Notes: generated from the sequence alone by a model not told the origin. A stretch of 29,291 nucleotides of DNA from Firmicutes bacterium UBA4916 (GCA_002398845.1 DHBY01000049.1:23982-53272), one strand, 5' to 3'; counted from the stretch's first letter, positions 9,123 through 18,738 are shown. Numbers and translations: made by a program.

Positions 9123-10818
9123 ATTTAGTGAATTTTTCCTACGAACTGCTAAAGCTTGGCAGTTCGAGAAGAATTATGACTTCTTGGATTTCATAAGTTT
9201 GTCTAAAGAACAAATAAATATTATTGAAAGAAAAGATGCACAAATGCTCATAAATGGATCTGCGGGTAGTGGGAAAAGTATTACTTTATTATATAAAATG
9301 ATAAAAACCATGATGGATGAAAAAAACCCTCAAAGGATATTGTATTTAACCTTTAATAGTACATTGGTATCTGACACATATAAAAGAGCCTGTTTGTCAA
9401 AGGAGTTTAAAGAATACAAAGATTATCACGATGTAAAGATTTGGACATTTCATAAAATGAGCTATGAAATACTAAACCAAATGGGATTTAAGGACATAAG
9501 GAATTTAAATATAAACATTGAAACTATAGAAAACTCCAATGATAAAATTCGCCGCCGACTATATCCTATCCTAGAATTTTATACTGATCCTCATCAAAAG
9601 GGATATAAAGAATTAGATGATAGGGAAAAGCTCTACTCCACTCATGATGTTAATTTCTTAGCAGAGGAAATCCTTTGGATGAAAGCCAATGGTTATATAA
9701 AGGAAACTGATTATTTAGAAGTAGAGAGAAATGGACGAGGCAACGCTCCAAGGCTTACAAAAGCTCAAAGAAATACCATCTATAAAATATTTTTAGAATA
9801 TGAAAGAAGAAAAGAAGACATATACCATAATGATATGGATTTAGAAGATTATGCCCTTAAATTGTTAGAGAATTTTTTTTGCATTCCAGAAGAATTATAC
9901 TATGATTATATATTTGTAGATGAAGTCCAAGACTTACAAGCTATGCAACTAAAGGCCCTTGCAAAGCTCACTAAGAAAGTCATAATTATAGCAGGCGATT
10001 CAAAACAAAAGATATATAAGCGTAGTCCACATTCCTACGCAGACTTAGGAATCAATGTTATAGGTGGTAAAAATAGGACCCTTACTAGGACATATCGCTC
10101 AACTAAACAGATAGTTAAATTAGCCAATTCATTGAGTTTTGCAGATATAGAAAGAGAAAAGATTTTAGATATAGACCAAATGGCAGATGGAGATATGCCA
10201 GAAATACGTTATTATTCTGAAATGAAAAATCAAGTCAGATATATAATAAATCAAATAAAAAAAATACATAGCAGTGAAGAAGGAGCTACTATTGCAGTAA
10301 TCCATAGAGAGGAAGATGAAGTATTAAGAAGACAGAAAAGCTATATAAGACAACAGCTAGAGATGAATTTTAGGCTCACTGGTATAGAAGGCTACAATAG
10401 AAAGTTTAACTATGCAGATAATAAAAAACCTATATTTTATACTGATATCTACAGTGTTAAAGGGTTAGAATTTGATTATGTATTTATTATAAATTTTGAT
10501 AAATATAATTATCCTAAAAATAATAAAATGGATAAGGTTAAAAAATATTATGGCAGTCAAAGTTCGGATTCTAGAAAATTATATCAGCAGGATATACAAG
10601 AAGTTAGAGATGAAGAAAAAAGGTTATTATATGTAGCTATAACTAGGGCAAAGAAAAATGTATTTTTAACTTATTCAGGGAAAGAGGATAGAAACATCTC
10701 ATCCTTTGTAGAAGAATTCGATACAAGGGATTACAAAGCTTATGGATTTAAAAAAACTGATATTAAGAAAAAGGAGGAAAAGATTGAGGAAGAACTATTA
10801 GCTATTATATCTGGGTAA
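9100..10818 (+). CDS. Second UvrD-like SF1 helicase (HelC of the system)
   Basis: A 572-residue helicase starting at TTG 9100, preceded by AAAGGGGGAA and overlapping the end of the previous gene by 23 nt. Motifs in order: SKEQINII (Q-motif-like), Walker A GSAGSGKS (53-60), YLTFNSTL, IWTFHKMS, Walker B DEVQDLQ (from residue 274), AGDSKQKIY, TRTYRSTKQI, DIYSVKGLEFDYVFI and RLLYVAITRAKK. The YIFVDEVQDLQ wording resembles short UvrD-like/DNA helicase IV-type proteins rather than PcrA. It ends with a Lys/Glu-rich tail. The overlap with HelB implies coupled translation and a shared complex or pathway. A terminator hairpin follows at 10840, so the operon is three genes. Confidence 0.8.
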   Translation: MIGIDDIKFSEFFLRTAKAWQFEKNYDFLDFISLSKEQINIIERKDAQMLINGSAGSGKSITLLYKMIKTMMDEKNPQRILYLTFNSTLVSDTYKRACLSKEFKEYKDYHDVKIWTFHKMSYEILNQMGFKDIRNLNINIETIENSNDKIRRRLYPILEFYTDPHQKGYKELDDREKLYSTHDVNFLAEEILWMKANGYIKETDYLEVERNGRGNAPRLTKAQRNTIYKIFLEYERRKEDIYHNDMDLEDYALKLLENFFCIPEELYYDYIFVDEVQDLQAMQLKALAKLTKKVIIIAGDSKQKIYKRSPHSYADLGINVIGGKNRTLTRTYRSTKQIVKLANSLSFADIEREKILDIDQMADGDMPEIRYYSEMKNQVRYIINQIKKIHSSEEGATIAVIHREEDEVLRRQKSYIRQQLEMNFRLTGIEGYNRKFNYADNKKPIFYTDIYSVKGLEFDYVFIINFDKYNYPKNNKMDKVKKYYGSQSSDSRKLYQQDIQEVRDEEKRLLYVAITRAKKNVFLTYSGKEDRNISSFVEEFDTRDYKAYGFKKTDIKKKEEKIEEELLAIISG

Positions 10819-10839
10819 GTAAATTATTTATATATTTTT

Positions 10840-10870
10840 ACAGGTTTGGGAATATCCTAAACCTGTGTTT
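10840..10870. terminator. Terminator between convergent genes
   Basis: ACAGGTTT plus GG pairs with CC plus AAACCTGT around loop AATAT, with one G-U pair, followed by GTTT. It lies between the helicase operon and the convergent minus-strand gene ending at 10875, so it can serve both. Confidence 0.6.
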
Positions 10871-10874
10871 CCCC

Positions 10875-11534
10875 TTAATTCATATGATTCTTAGCTTTCC
10901 CCACCAATTGACTTCGTCTAGCCCCTTTATAAGAAGCATAATATTCCTTTAAATCCTTGATAACAGAAGTATCATGACCATTATCTTTTAGTTCTTTTTC
11001 CATTTTCTTAATCATTTCATTAAAATTTGCATCACATTCTTCTTCTAGCCTACTTCCCTTATTTAGATACTTATTTGCAAGTTTAGCATTGGATGTATTT
11101 CCAGATTTATATTCCTCATAAGCTAATTTAGTAATGCTATCTAATTTAGCTTCATAGTCTTTTTGTAATAGCTCAAGTTTATTATTATAATTAGACACTA
11201 TATTTATATAGGATTTACTATTAACATTATCTTTAGTTTCATCATCCTTATTATTTGTCACTTTATTTTCTGATTGGTTTTCTTTTTTATTATCATTAGC
11301 ATTTGCTGAAGCTATGCCATTATCTTCTTCATCAATTATATCTAATAAAGGGTTTTCTATAGGTTCTAAACTATCACTATCATCAGCTGAGTCCTCATAC
11401 TTACCACTACTTATATCATTATAGCTTTTTAGCATATTGAACATAAACTTTATCTTGCCTAGATTAAGTATAACTACAAGAAAGAGTACCCCTATAATAG
11501 ACAAGAATATATATTTACCACGATTTTTTTTCAC
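10875..11534 (-). CDS. Membrane-anchored coiled-coil protein of unknown function
   Basis: A 219-residue protein with a basic N terminus (MKKNRGK), one transmembrane segment (about 8-25), a low-complexity Asp/Ser/Glu/Asn-rich linker (about 40-100), and a charged helical C-terminal half (about 105-215) with the heptad-like pattern NKLELLQKDYEAKLDSITKLA. It looks like a bitopic protein exposed outside the membrane. The start is GTG 11534, with AGAGGTGATG just upstream on the minus strand. I do not recognise a named family. Confidence 0.65.
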   Translation of the reverse strand: MKKNRGKYIFLSIIGVLFLVVILNLGKIKFMFNMLKSYNDISSGKYEDSADDSDSLEPIENPLLDIIDEEDNGIASANANDNKKENQSENKVTNNKDDETKDNVNSKSYINIVSNYNNKLELLQKDYEAKLDSITKLAYEEYKSGNTSNAKLANKYLNKGSRLEEECDANFNEMIKKMEKELKDNGHDTSVIKDLKEYYASYKGARRSQLVGKAKNHMN

Positions 11535-11564
11535 TAAACATCACCTCTTAATACTATTTTAACA

Positions 11565-11573
11565 ATTATATCA
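11565..11573 (-). promoter_or_regulatory. Extended -10 promoter element
   Basis: On the minus strand TGATATAAT (an extended -10: TG, one base, TATAAT) lies about 30 nt upstream of the GTG start of the coiled-coil gene. No good -35 is visible, as is common for extended -10 promoters. The rest of the gap to 11882 holds one unrecognised open stretch of about 45 codons (11720-11863, plus strand) without start or ribosome binding site. Confidence 0.4.
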
Positions 11574-11882
11574 TATATTCGCTTATCTATACATAGAAAA
11601 TTAGGGTATTCATTCCTTTGAAATATGCCGAGAAAAGTAGTATGAAATATTATCAAACTATACTATATATACCATTAATGGTTTGAGATTAAGGGAAAAA
11701 CCTGCTATAATAAACAGACATAGGAACAATTACCTATATTGGGTTGGGGATATTGTACTAGGTTCAAATGGAATAGGATTCAATTGGATATTTGCAGGAT
11801 GTTTGCAAAGCAATGAATCTTTTTTAGCATCAGTAGCCGTGGGATTACCTTATAAAGAATAGTGTAATATATAGCCTCTACC

Positions 11883-12250
11883 TTATTGATCAATATCTAT
11901 TACTACCATATTTGTGGATAAGATAGAATTACTATTATCAGTTAATGTTTTACGGTGAATATCTTTGAGTTGTTCGATGTTATCATTATTCATCTCAAAT
12001 ATATTTGTTGCTAAAGTCCCTGGAGCGGGTCTCTTATTAATATCTTTCATGTACTCGTATCCTATGGCTATAGACATAATTATTGTGATAAGTTTTTGAT
12101 AAACAAAGTAATTTATTCTTTTTGTTTTTAACTTAAAATTCTCTAAAGGTTTAAAAAATTGATTTTCAAACCAAAATTTATAGCAGTGGCAAGTCATGTG
12201 GAAGCAGTTTCTTCTTTACATTTAGTCTGAGAAAAGGTAACATTATTCAT
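11883..12250 (-). pseudogene. Transposase N-terminal remnant
   Basis: The minus strand encodes about 100 residues including FFKPLENFKLKTKRINY, VYQKLITIIMSIAIGYEYM and NSNSILSTNMVVIDIDQ. This matches what I recall of the start of a clostridial DDE transposase, whose first catalytic Asp lies in the VVxDID segment. The beginning continues upstream in other frames (MNNVTFSQTKC from 12250), interrupted by a TGA and a frameshift. It stops just after DIDQ, so the catalytic domain is gone. An internal deletion is also likely between FEM and NNDN. The exact IS family is not assigned. Confidence 0.5.
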
Positions 12251-12308
12251 AGGGATAATACCTGCTTTTCTTTAATTTTTTATTGGCAAGGAAATTATAC
12301 ATATTAGG

Positions 12309-12945
12309 ACACATTGCATGGGCTATCTATTATAAATGGTTGAAGCATCCTAAAAGCGAACATGGACTTTAAAATGAAAAGATATCTAAAAAGGCCAAAA
12401 AAATTTATGATGAACATCTGGATATGGGATACCATAGGATTCGTGATGAATTCGACAGAAACTACGATATACATGTAAACGATAAGCGTATCTTGCATAT
12501 CGATTGAATATTACATATTCAATGTACCATCAAATTTAGAAATAAGGGATGTATAAAGAATGCATCATTACCAGAGTGCATTGCAGAAAACGTACTAAAT
12601 TGGGAATTTTACTCGGACAAGCCAAATGAGAAATGGGTTACTGATGTTATTGAATTTAAGTATGGGGCAACGTTGAGTGGGTATACATAAGCTATACCTT
12701 AGTGCAATTTTAGATTTGTGTGATAGATGTCCTGTTTCATTCATTATAAGCAATCACAATAATAATCAGCTTGTTCTTGATACATTTGATGCTGCCATAG
12801 CAAATAATCTTGATGCACATCCATCTTTTTCTAATACACAAGCGGAATATTTTATCAGAAATTCATTAATGCCGGAATGACACAAAGTATGTCATTGTAT
12901 CGACAATAACTCAATGGAAGGATAAAACAAAATTAAACTACTGAT
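12309..12945 (+). pseudogene. Degraded IS3-family OrfB transposase
   Basis: Fragments in several frames line up with an IS3-type OrfB: YYKWLKHPKSEHGL, then KISKKAKKIYDEHLDMGYHRIRDEF, NDKRILHI, ENVLNWEFYSDKPNEKWVTDVIEFKYG (rve domain with the first catalytic Asp), KLYLSAILDLCDRCPVSFII, TFDAAIANNLDAHP and a final CIDNNSMEG. Stops and frameshifts interrupt it, and the segment holding the second catalytic Asp (HSDxGxQY) is replaced by SFSNTQAEYF. No terminal inverted repeats were found. It is clearly nonfunctional. The stretch from 12945 to 13085 holds nothing else recognisable. Confidence 0.75.
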
Positions 12946-13113
12946 AAGAGAAAACTTTGCATATAAATTCAATGTTGAACTATAAGTCAATCGGGCATAC
13001 AAACGGGCGTATGAAGCATTATCATTGAAAGTGAGGACGGAAAACAGATTTTATTATGTTTTTAAGAAGAAAAAATTATAATTTTAAATACTAATATAGA
13101 AAAGAGGTATGTT

Positions 13114-14517
13114 ATGAAAATAATTAAAAGACTCACAACGATATTGATTATTATATCTATGATAATTGAAGGAAGTAGCGTAGCTTTTGCCTATAATTCT
13201 GCTCCTCAAGTAATACGAGATGTCAAAGTTTATATAGATGGGGTTCAATTTCAAACTAATGAAGATTTCTATAATTTCAACGGTACTACTTTGGTTCCTA
13301 TGAGAGCATTTTTTGAGAAACTAGGAGCAAAAGTGAGTTGGGATACAGAAACACAAACTGTAGTTGCAGACGCTAATGGAAGAATTATAGAATTAGCTAT
13401 TAATAGCAAAACAGCTAAAATAAATGGGGAAGATAAAGTTTTAGTAGTTGAACCAAAATTAATTAATGACACTACATATGTTCCTCTAAGGTTTATAGCA
13501 GAATCTCTTATGTATGAAGTGGATTGGGATAGCACAAATAAAATTATTTCAATAATTGACACTAAAACAATCAAAGAACAAAAACAATTAAAGGTATATG
13601 AAAGTTCATCATTTTTTAAAAAAGATTATATAAAAATGGAAATCATTAATAATGAAATGATTAGCATTAAAGGACGTACAGATTTAGAGAAAACAAATTG
13701 GCTATTTAAAATTGATAGTATTGATACAAAATCAAGTATTATTAAAGAATATAAAGAGATTAAATCCAATAATATGTATGAAGATACTTTCACTTTAAAA
13801 GATAAATTAAAAGAAGGAGAATATAAGATAAGCATCTATTTTAAAGACAATTATGATAGCATGTTCTGGGGCTATTATTGGGATATACCATTAAAATATG
13901 AAGATGGAGAAATATTTTTCCCTATATCACCAGTATATGAAAATAATTATTTAGAATTTATGAAAAACTCTGTTATAGAACCGGAGAATTATTTGAATAT
14001 AACAATAAAGAATGAATCGGAAAGAAAACAAATTGAAGACTTAGCTAATGAAATTACAAAAGGTGCAAAATCTGATTATGATAAGCTTCTAGAGATTAAT
14101 GATTGGGTTGCACAAAATATTTATTATGATTGGGATGGTTATATAACTGGAACATATGGCAGAACAGATGCCTATGGAACTTTAGAGGCTAGAAAATCAG
14201 TATGTCAAGGATATGCTGAATTGACTAATGCACTGTTAAGAGCAGTAGGAATACCTTCTCGATTAGTAAGTGGACATGCTCTAGGAGTTAGTGCATTAGG
14301 AGAATATTGGAATGACGTTAACCATACGAAAGCTAACCATGCCTGGAATGAAGCTTTTGTTGATGGCAGGTGGGTTATTCTGGATACAACATGGAATAGT
14401 GGAAATAAGTATGAGAATGGAACATTTAAAAAAGGAACAATGAGTTATAGATACTTCGATCCGAGTTTAGAAGCTTTTTCTTATACGCATAAGATTATAG
14501 ATATTGATAAAGAGTAA
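13114..14517 (+). CDS. Secreted transglutaminase-like protein with copper amine oxidase-type stalk domain
   Basis: A 467-residue exported protein: signal peptide (about 1-27, with AFA before YNSAPQV), a copper-amine-oxidase-N-like stalk domain (about 34-150; GTTLVPMRAFFEKLGAKVSWD and TYVPLRFIAESL are its two repeats), a linker domain, and a C-terminal transglutaminase-like core. The papain-like triad is visible: Cys364 (SVCQGYAEL), His409 (NHAWNEAF) and Asp424 (ILDTTWN). Such proteins act at the cell surface as peptidases or crosslinking enzymes; the substrate is unknown. AAGAGGT precedes the ATG. It stands alone between mobile-element remnants, yet the gene itself appears intact. Confidence 0.88.
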   Translation: MKIIKRLTTILIIISMIIEGSSVAFAYNSAPQVIRDVKVYIDGVQFQTNEDFYNFNGTTLVPMRAFFEKLGAKVSWDTETQTVVADANGRIIELAINSKTAKINGEDKVLVVEPKLINDTTYVPLRFIAESLMYEVDWDSTNKIISIIDTKTIKEQKQLKVYESSSFFKKDYIKMEIINNEMISIKGRTDLEKTNWLFKIDSIDTKSSIIKEYKEIKSNNMYEDTFTLKDKLKEGEYKISIYFKDNYDSMFWGYYWDIPLKYEDGEIFFPISPVYENNYLEFMKNSVIEPENYLNITIKNESERKQIEDLANEITKGAKSDYDKLLEINDWVAQNIYYDWDGYITGTYGRTDAYGTLEARKSVCQGYAELTNALLRAVGIPSRLVSGHALGVSALGEYWNDVNHTKANHAWNEAFVDGRWVILDTTWNSGNKYENGTFKKGTMSYRYFDPSLEAFSYTHKIIDIDKE

Positions 14518-14540
14518 TTATAATGTTATCTAAGCCAGGT

Positions 14541-14675
14541 AAATATCTAGGACCGGCACTAACATACTAACTTATTACGAACAAGCAATGGCAATGGAAA
14601 GGTTGATATAATGGTGAGATATACGGATGATTTTGTATGTTGCTTTCAGTATGAACAGGAGGTAAAGGTATTCTA
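14541..14675 (+). repeat. 135-bp composite repeat, copy 1
   Basis: This segment aligns without gaps to 19737-19871 with about 14 differences by eye (roughly 90 percent identity). It begins with the half-hairpin repeat (AAATATCTAGGACCGGCA, then CTAACATACTAACTTATTACG) and continues into a reverse transcriptase fragment. Both copies have the same internal junction, so the composite spread or was duplicated as a unit. Confidence 0.8.
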
Positions 14676-14825
14676 TCAAGCCATAAATTTTCGATTTTCT
14701 TGGATTCACCCATTATTGTGGGGAAAGTAGGTGCGGAAGTTTCCAGGTTAAAAGAAAGACCAGCAACAAAAAGTTTAAAGTAGGTATACTAAGGATAAAA
14801 ACCCAGCTTAAAGAAAACAGATATA
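14575..14825 (+). pseudogene. Group II intron reverse transcriptase remnant
   Basis: One frame encodes DIMVRYTDDFVCCFQYEQEV, the reverse transcriptase catalytic motif (family YADDFVCCFQ, here YTDD). After an internal deletion and frameshift another frame encodes FDFLGFTHYCG, then QVKRKTSNKKF and LRIKTQLKENR, which follow the catalytic motif in group II intron maturases. The N-terminal RT domain, the X domain and any intron RNA domain V are absent. From 14830 to 14935 I see nothing recognisable. Confidence 0.75.
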
Positions 14826-14935
14826 TGCAGCTACAATAGGTTCATTTGTTATGAAAAATATAGTCATATCATCTATAAAAATCCTATGTGCATCAAAAGA
14901 AATGCTGAAAATGAATAAGACATCAATGGTAGGGA

Positions 14936-14970
14936 CAGCTTTGAAATTTTAGCTGTTCTTATTTTATCTT
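14936..14970 (+). terminator. Weak terminator-like hairpin upstream of dgt
   Basis: ACAGCT and AGCTGT pair around a 10-nt AT-rich loop and are followed by TTCTTATTTTATCTT. It lies 20-50 nt upstream of the dGTPase ribosome binding site. It could end leftover upstream transcription or attenuate dgt. Confidence 0.35.
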
Positions 14971-14990
14971 AGTTTATTAGGGGGGTGTTT

Positions 14991-16466
14991 ATGTTGGAAA
15001 AGAATATTAAAACTTATGAAATGTTTGCAGCTGATCCACAAAACACTAGAAGGATCCATGAAGAAAAAGAGCATTTATTTAGGAGTAAATTTGAACGGGA
15101 TAGGGATAGAATAATATATTCAAAGGGGTTTAGAAGGTTAAGTGGCAAGACTCAAGTATTTGTGACTGGATTTGATGACCATGTTCGAACTAGACTAACT
15201 CATACACTAGAAGTTTCACAAATAACTAAAACAATATGTAAAAGATTAAATCTAAATGTCGAGTTAGGTGAGGCTATAGCAATGGGGCATGATATTGGAC
15301 ATACTCCATTTGGGCATATGGGTGAAAGAACTCTCAATTATATCATGGCTGGGTGTGATGATATTAAAGGAATAGGCACCAATATGGACAATAAATATAA
15401 AGGATTTAAGCATAACTTACAAGGACTTAGGGTTGTGATGGACCTTGAAAAAATATCAAAAAAGTATGATGGATTAAATTTAACACCTTATACATTGTGG
15501 GGAATTTTAAATCATAGCGATGAAGTATATAAAAGCTGTGGTAGAAAATTTGCAAAAGAAAATGTATGCAGTTTAAAGCAGTCTTATAAAAAATGTGATG
15601 GTTTTGAGAAAACATTTTCCCTTGATTTCTATAATAAATACAAAGATGAAATTGGAAAAGATGCTTGGACTGTAGAAGCATTAATTGTAAGACAAGCAGA
15701 TGAAATAGCTCAGAGACATCATGATATAGAGGATGCTTTGGAAACTAATATTATTGAGAAAGAAGAACTGGTAAGTAAAATTGAAGAATATTTTGGTTCC
15801 TGGCTTAAAGAAAGTCAATGGTCTTACGATTTTCAAATGATACAGAAGGAAGGCGATAGGACTTATTATATGCCTATGCTTTCAAGTTTAATAGTTGATT
15901 TTTTAACTACAAAATACATTGAAAGTTTAGAAACAACATTAGATGATTTGATAATTAAATATAATATAAAGGGTAGTAACGATTTTCATAAAAATAAACC
16001 TGTCATAAGAAGAGAGTATAGAATAATGGGCAAATCTTTGTTTGAACAATTTTCGTATGAAGAATCATTAAGAGATAAAGAAAGGGATTTTCAAAAATAC
16101 TTGAGGAATAGAATTTTAAATTCCTTTTTAGCCCAAGCCATGGATGGAAAATCTAATTTTATTATAAGGCAATTAATAAAAGCCTATGTTACTAATCCTC
16201 AACAATTGCCTGATAAGACTATATTCACCTTATATAGAAACTACTTATCATCTAATGAGTGGAATAAATACAAAGGAAAGTCTTTCAGAGAGGTAGTAGG
16301 TCGATTAAGAAATCAATTAAACAGTGATTACTTTACTAAATCTGAAAAGGAATTCAGAATGGTTTTACTTAGAACTATTTGTGATTATATAGCGGGTATG
16401 ACTGATAATTATGCTATAGAACAATACAACTTATTATATAGCTCCAAACAAATTGGACATATTTAA
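14991..16466 (+). CDS. dgt: Deoxyguanosine triphosphate triphosphohydrolase (dGTPase)
   Basis: A 491-residue HD-superfamily enzyme predicted to hydrolyse dGTP (or other dNTPs) to the nucleoside plus tripolyphosphate. Family landmarks: SKGFRRLSGKTQVF near residue 45, TRLTHTLEVSQI with metal-ligand His71, AMGHDIGHTPFGHMGE with His100-Asp101, and QADEIAQRHHDIEDAL supplying the later Asp. The length suits the long E. coli-like dGTPases (about 500) better than short clostridial HD proteins. ATG 14991 is preceded by AGGGGGGTG; a GTG two codons earlier is possible. The next gene, another HD enzyme, starts 17 nt downstream, so the two are probably cotranscribed. Such enzymes tune dNTP pools, and some act in phage defence by depleting dNTPs. 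That role is inference from context here. Confidence 0.9.
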   Translation: MLEKNIKTYEMFAADPQNTRRIHEEKEHLFRSKFERDRDRIIYSKGFRRLSGKTQVFVTGFDDHVRTRLTHTLEVSQITKTICKRLNLNVELGEAIAMGHDIGHTPFGHMGERTLNYIMAGCDDIKGIGTNMDNKYKGFKHNLQGLRVVMDLEKISKKYDGLNLTPYTLWGILNHSDEVYKSCGRKFAKENVCSLKQSYKKCDGFEKTFSLDFYNKYKDEIGKDAWTVEALIVRQADEIAQRHHDIEDALETNIIEKEELVSKIEEYFGSWLKESQWSYDFQMIQKEGDRTYYMPMLSSLIVDFLTTKYIESLETTLDDLIIKYNIKGSNDFHKNKPVIRREYRIMGKSLFEQFSYEESLRDKERDFQKYLRNRILNSFLAQAMDGKSNFIIRQLIKAYVTNPQQLPDKTIFTLYRNYLSSNEWNKYKGKSFREVVGRLRNQLNSDYFTKSEKEFRMVLLRTICDYIAGMTDNYAIEQYNLLYSSKQIGHI

Positions 16467-16483
16467 ATTTAGGTGGCGATTAT

Positions 16484-18562
16484 ATGGATAAAAATTTTAC
16501 AATGTCAAAGGGAAAAACAATTAGGGATCCAGTACATGGTGATATTTTTTTCCCGAATAAGTTTCTAAATATTATTGATACACCAGAATTTCAGCGACTA
16601 AGGAGAATTCATCAGTTGTCAGTAGCATATTTGGTTTTTCCAGGAGCAGAGCATACCAGGTTTTCTCATTCTATCGGTACATATTATATTATGCAAAAAA
16701 TAATAGAACATTTTAAACCTATTATGGAAAGTATTAATTTAGAATTAAAAGAAAGAGATATTGATTTGGCATTAGTTGCAGCATTATTACATGATATAGG
16801 ACATGGCCCTTTTTCTCATGCATTTGAAAAAGCAATACCTAATAATGATAGTCATGAGGTATGGACTATAAAAATTATTTTAAGCCATGATAGCAATATT
16901 AATAGAGTGCTGAAGAAAAACTTTGATGAAAGGTTCCCTGAGGACTTAGCTGATATTATTCGCAAGGAAAGATTAGTTAGAAAAGATGGCCTAAAGCGTA
17001 GGTCTACTGATAATATTGACCTGTTTTTCATATTGTCAGCATTAATTAGCAGCCAATTGGATGCAGATAGAATGGATTATTTGGTTAGAGATACTAAATA
17101 TACTGGAGTTGCTTTTGGTAATATTGACATAGAACGTCTTATCAGTTCTATGACATTAACGGTATATAAAGATAATTATTATGTATGTGTTGTTGATAAG
17201 TATTTGCCTGATATAGAAAATTATTTATTAGCAAGATACCATATGCATGAGGAAGTTTATTTACATGATGTAAAATGTGAAATGGAAATTGTTATAAAAA
17301 AGATTTTGAAAAGGGCTATTCAATTATATGGCAGTGAAGGCAATTCTGTTAAGGATATCATACCTAGACCATTATTGAAATTATTTGAAGGAAAAGAGAT
17401 ATCTATTACAGAATATATATCTTTGGATGATAATGTTATGCTATCCATTTTCTCTAAATGGATGGAAGAAGCAGATCCAATATTAAATAAATTATGTTCT
17501 TGTATTATCGATAGAGAGAAATATAATAAAGTGAAGATATTGAACAATACTGAAAGGGATATTTGTGAATTTAAAAAAGAGTTAACAGAGATTCTTTCAA
17601 GGCATGATTACCATGTAGAGGATTATGAAAATGAATTTTTCTGGTTAGAGTCAACGGAGAGGTATAGTATATATAAGAAAAATACGGATAATATCTGGAT
17701 ATTAAAAAACGATGGAACAATAAATGATATATGTAATGTATCTAAGATTATTAACGAAAGGCTAAATGGTGAAAAGACAATGACTTTTATTAATTATGAT
17801 ATTTTGAAAGAGATGAAGGGGCTGTCAGATAGAGATTCAGCTATTAATGACATAAAAAACCTTATAAAAATTTATAACAATAGAAATCATATAGAAATTG
17901 AAAAAAAATATATATTTGATAATTGTAAAGTTTTTGATCAAGTTCTAAAGGTATTATCTGAATGGAATGAATATGAAGTTAATAACTCAGAATGCAGTAA
18001 AATACAAACAGATTATTATTATGACACTGATGATTTGTATCTTTTTAACCAAAATAAAACATTAAGATTTAGGGAAATAGATAATCAAACTAAACTTACG
18101 ATAAAAACTCCCACTAAAGCAAATAGTATACCAGAAAATGCTGATAGCCAAAATGAAAGGTTTGAATATGAAGCGGTAGTATGTTCTCAAAACAAAGATG
18201 AAAATAAACACCATATAGTTAAATACTTGCCAGAGCTTGATGCTGAAGATAGGTGGGAAAACTTAAATAAATCTTTGACAGTTATCAATGATAGAAAGGA
18301 AATACATCTTTATAAGAATGATGTACAATTTGAAATGGCTTTCGATAATGTTAAATACTTAAGTGAAAATGGAAAAGAAGAATCAGACTATCAAATTGAA
18401 ATAGAACTAAAATCAGATTATATCCATAGAATAAACCTAAAAATTCTTACTGACTATTTAGAAAAAAATATCCCAGAATTAACGCCAATGAATGAATCAA
18501 AGTATAAGAGAGGGTTGAAATTGACGGAGAAGGGGATTGAGGAAGTATATAGTATGAAATAA
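16484..18562 (+). CDS. HD phosphohydrolase (SAMHD1/YdhJ-like) fused to a CYTH triphosphate-tunnel domain
   Basis: A 692-residue two-domain protein. Residues about 12-320 are an HD domain of the SAMHD1-like group: IRDPVHGDIFF, QRLRRIHQL, His57 or His62 (EHTRFSHSIG), His103-Asp104 (LLHDIGHGPFSH) and the Asp193/195 region (QLDADRMDYLVRDT). Residues about 470-685 form a CYTH domain: the ExExK signature in HIEIEKKYIF, then DYYYDTDDLYLFNQNKTLRFR, KLTIKTPTK and a late YQIEIELKS. HD enzymes of this group can release tripolyphosphate from dNTPs; many CYTH enzymes hydrolyse tripolyphosphate or other triphosphates. The fusion suggests coupled nucleotide breakdown and product removal, possibly in defence or dNTP control. 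The family calls are firm; the coupled activity is inferred. It follows dgt by 17 nt. Confidence 0.88.
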   Translation: MDKNFTMSKGKTIRDPVHGDIFFPNKFLNIIDTPEFQRLRRIHQLSVAYLVFPGAEHTRFSHSIGTYYIMQKIIEHFKPIMESINLELKERDIDLALVAALLHDIGHGPFSHAFEKAIPNNDSHEVWTIKIILSHDSNINRVLKKNFDERFPEDLADIIRKERLVRKDGLKRRSTDNIDLFFILSALISSQLDADRMDYLVRDTKYTGVAFGNIDIERLISSMTLTVYKDNYYVCVVDKYLPDIENYLLARYHMHEEVYLHDVKCEMEIVIKKILKRAIQLYGSEGNSVKDIIPRPLLKLFEGKEISITEYISLDDNVMLSIFSKWMEEADPILNKLCSCIIDREKYNKVKILNNTERDICEFKKELTEILSRHDYHVEDYENEFFWLESTERYSIYKKNTDNIWILKNDGTINDICNVSKIINERLNGEKTMTFINYDILKEMKGLSDRDSAINDIKNLIKIYNNRNHIEIEKKYIFDNCKVFDQVLKVLSEWNEYEVNNSECSKIQTDYYYDTDDLYLFNQNKTLRFREIDNQTKLTIKTPTKANSIPENADSQNERFEYEAVVCSQNKDENKHHIVKYLPELDAEDRWENLNKSLTVINDRKEIHLYKNDVQFEMAFDNVKYLSENGKEESDYQIEIELKSDYIHRINLKILTDYLEKNIPELTPMNESKYKRGLKLTEKGIEEVYSMK

Positions 18563-18738
18563 AGACAGGGGAGAAGAAGTTAGCTAATGAAGTAAGAATA
18601 AAGTAAAATCTAATGGGGAAATGCGAAGATAATTTGATGCAAATCTTCCGGCAATTAATAAAATCAAAGGGCATACATGTTTCGCTTCGTACTATAAAGA
18701 ATATGTATCGATACTAAACTTTTATTATATTTAATGGA

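Noticed and set aside
11720..11863. Open stretch of about 45 codons (plus strand) encoding VGDIVLGSNGIGFNWIF
   Set aside because: No start codon with a binding site and no family recognised. Probably chance or a remnant too short to name.
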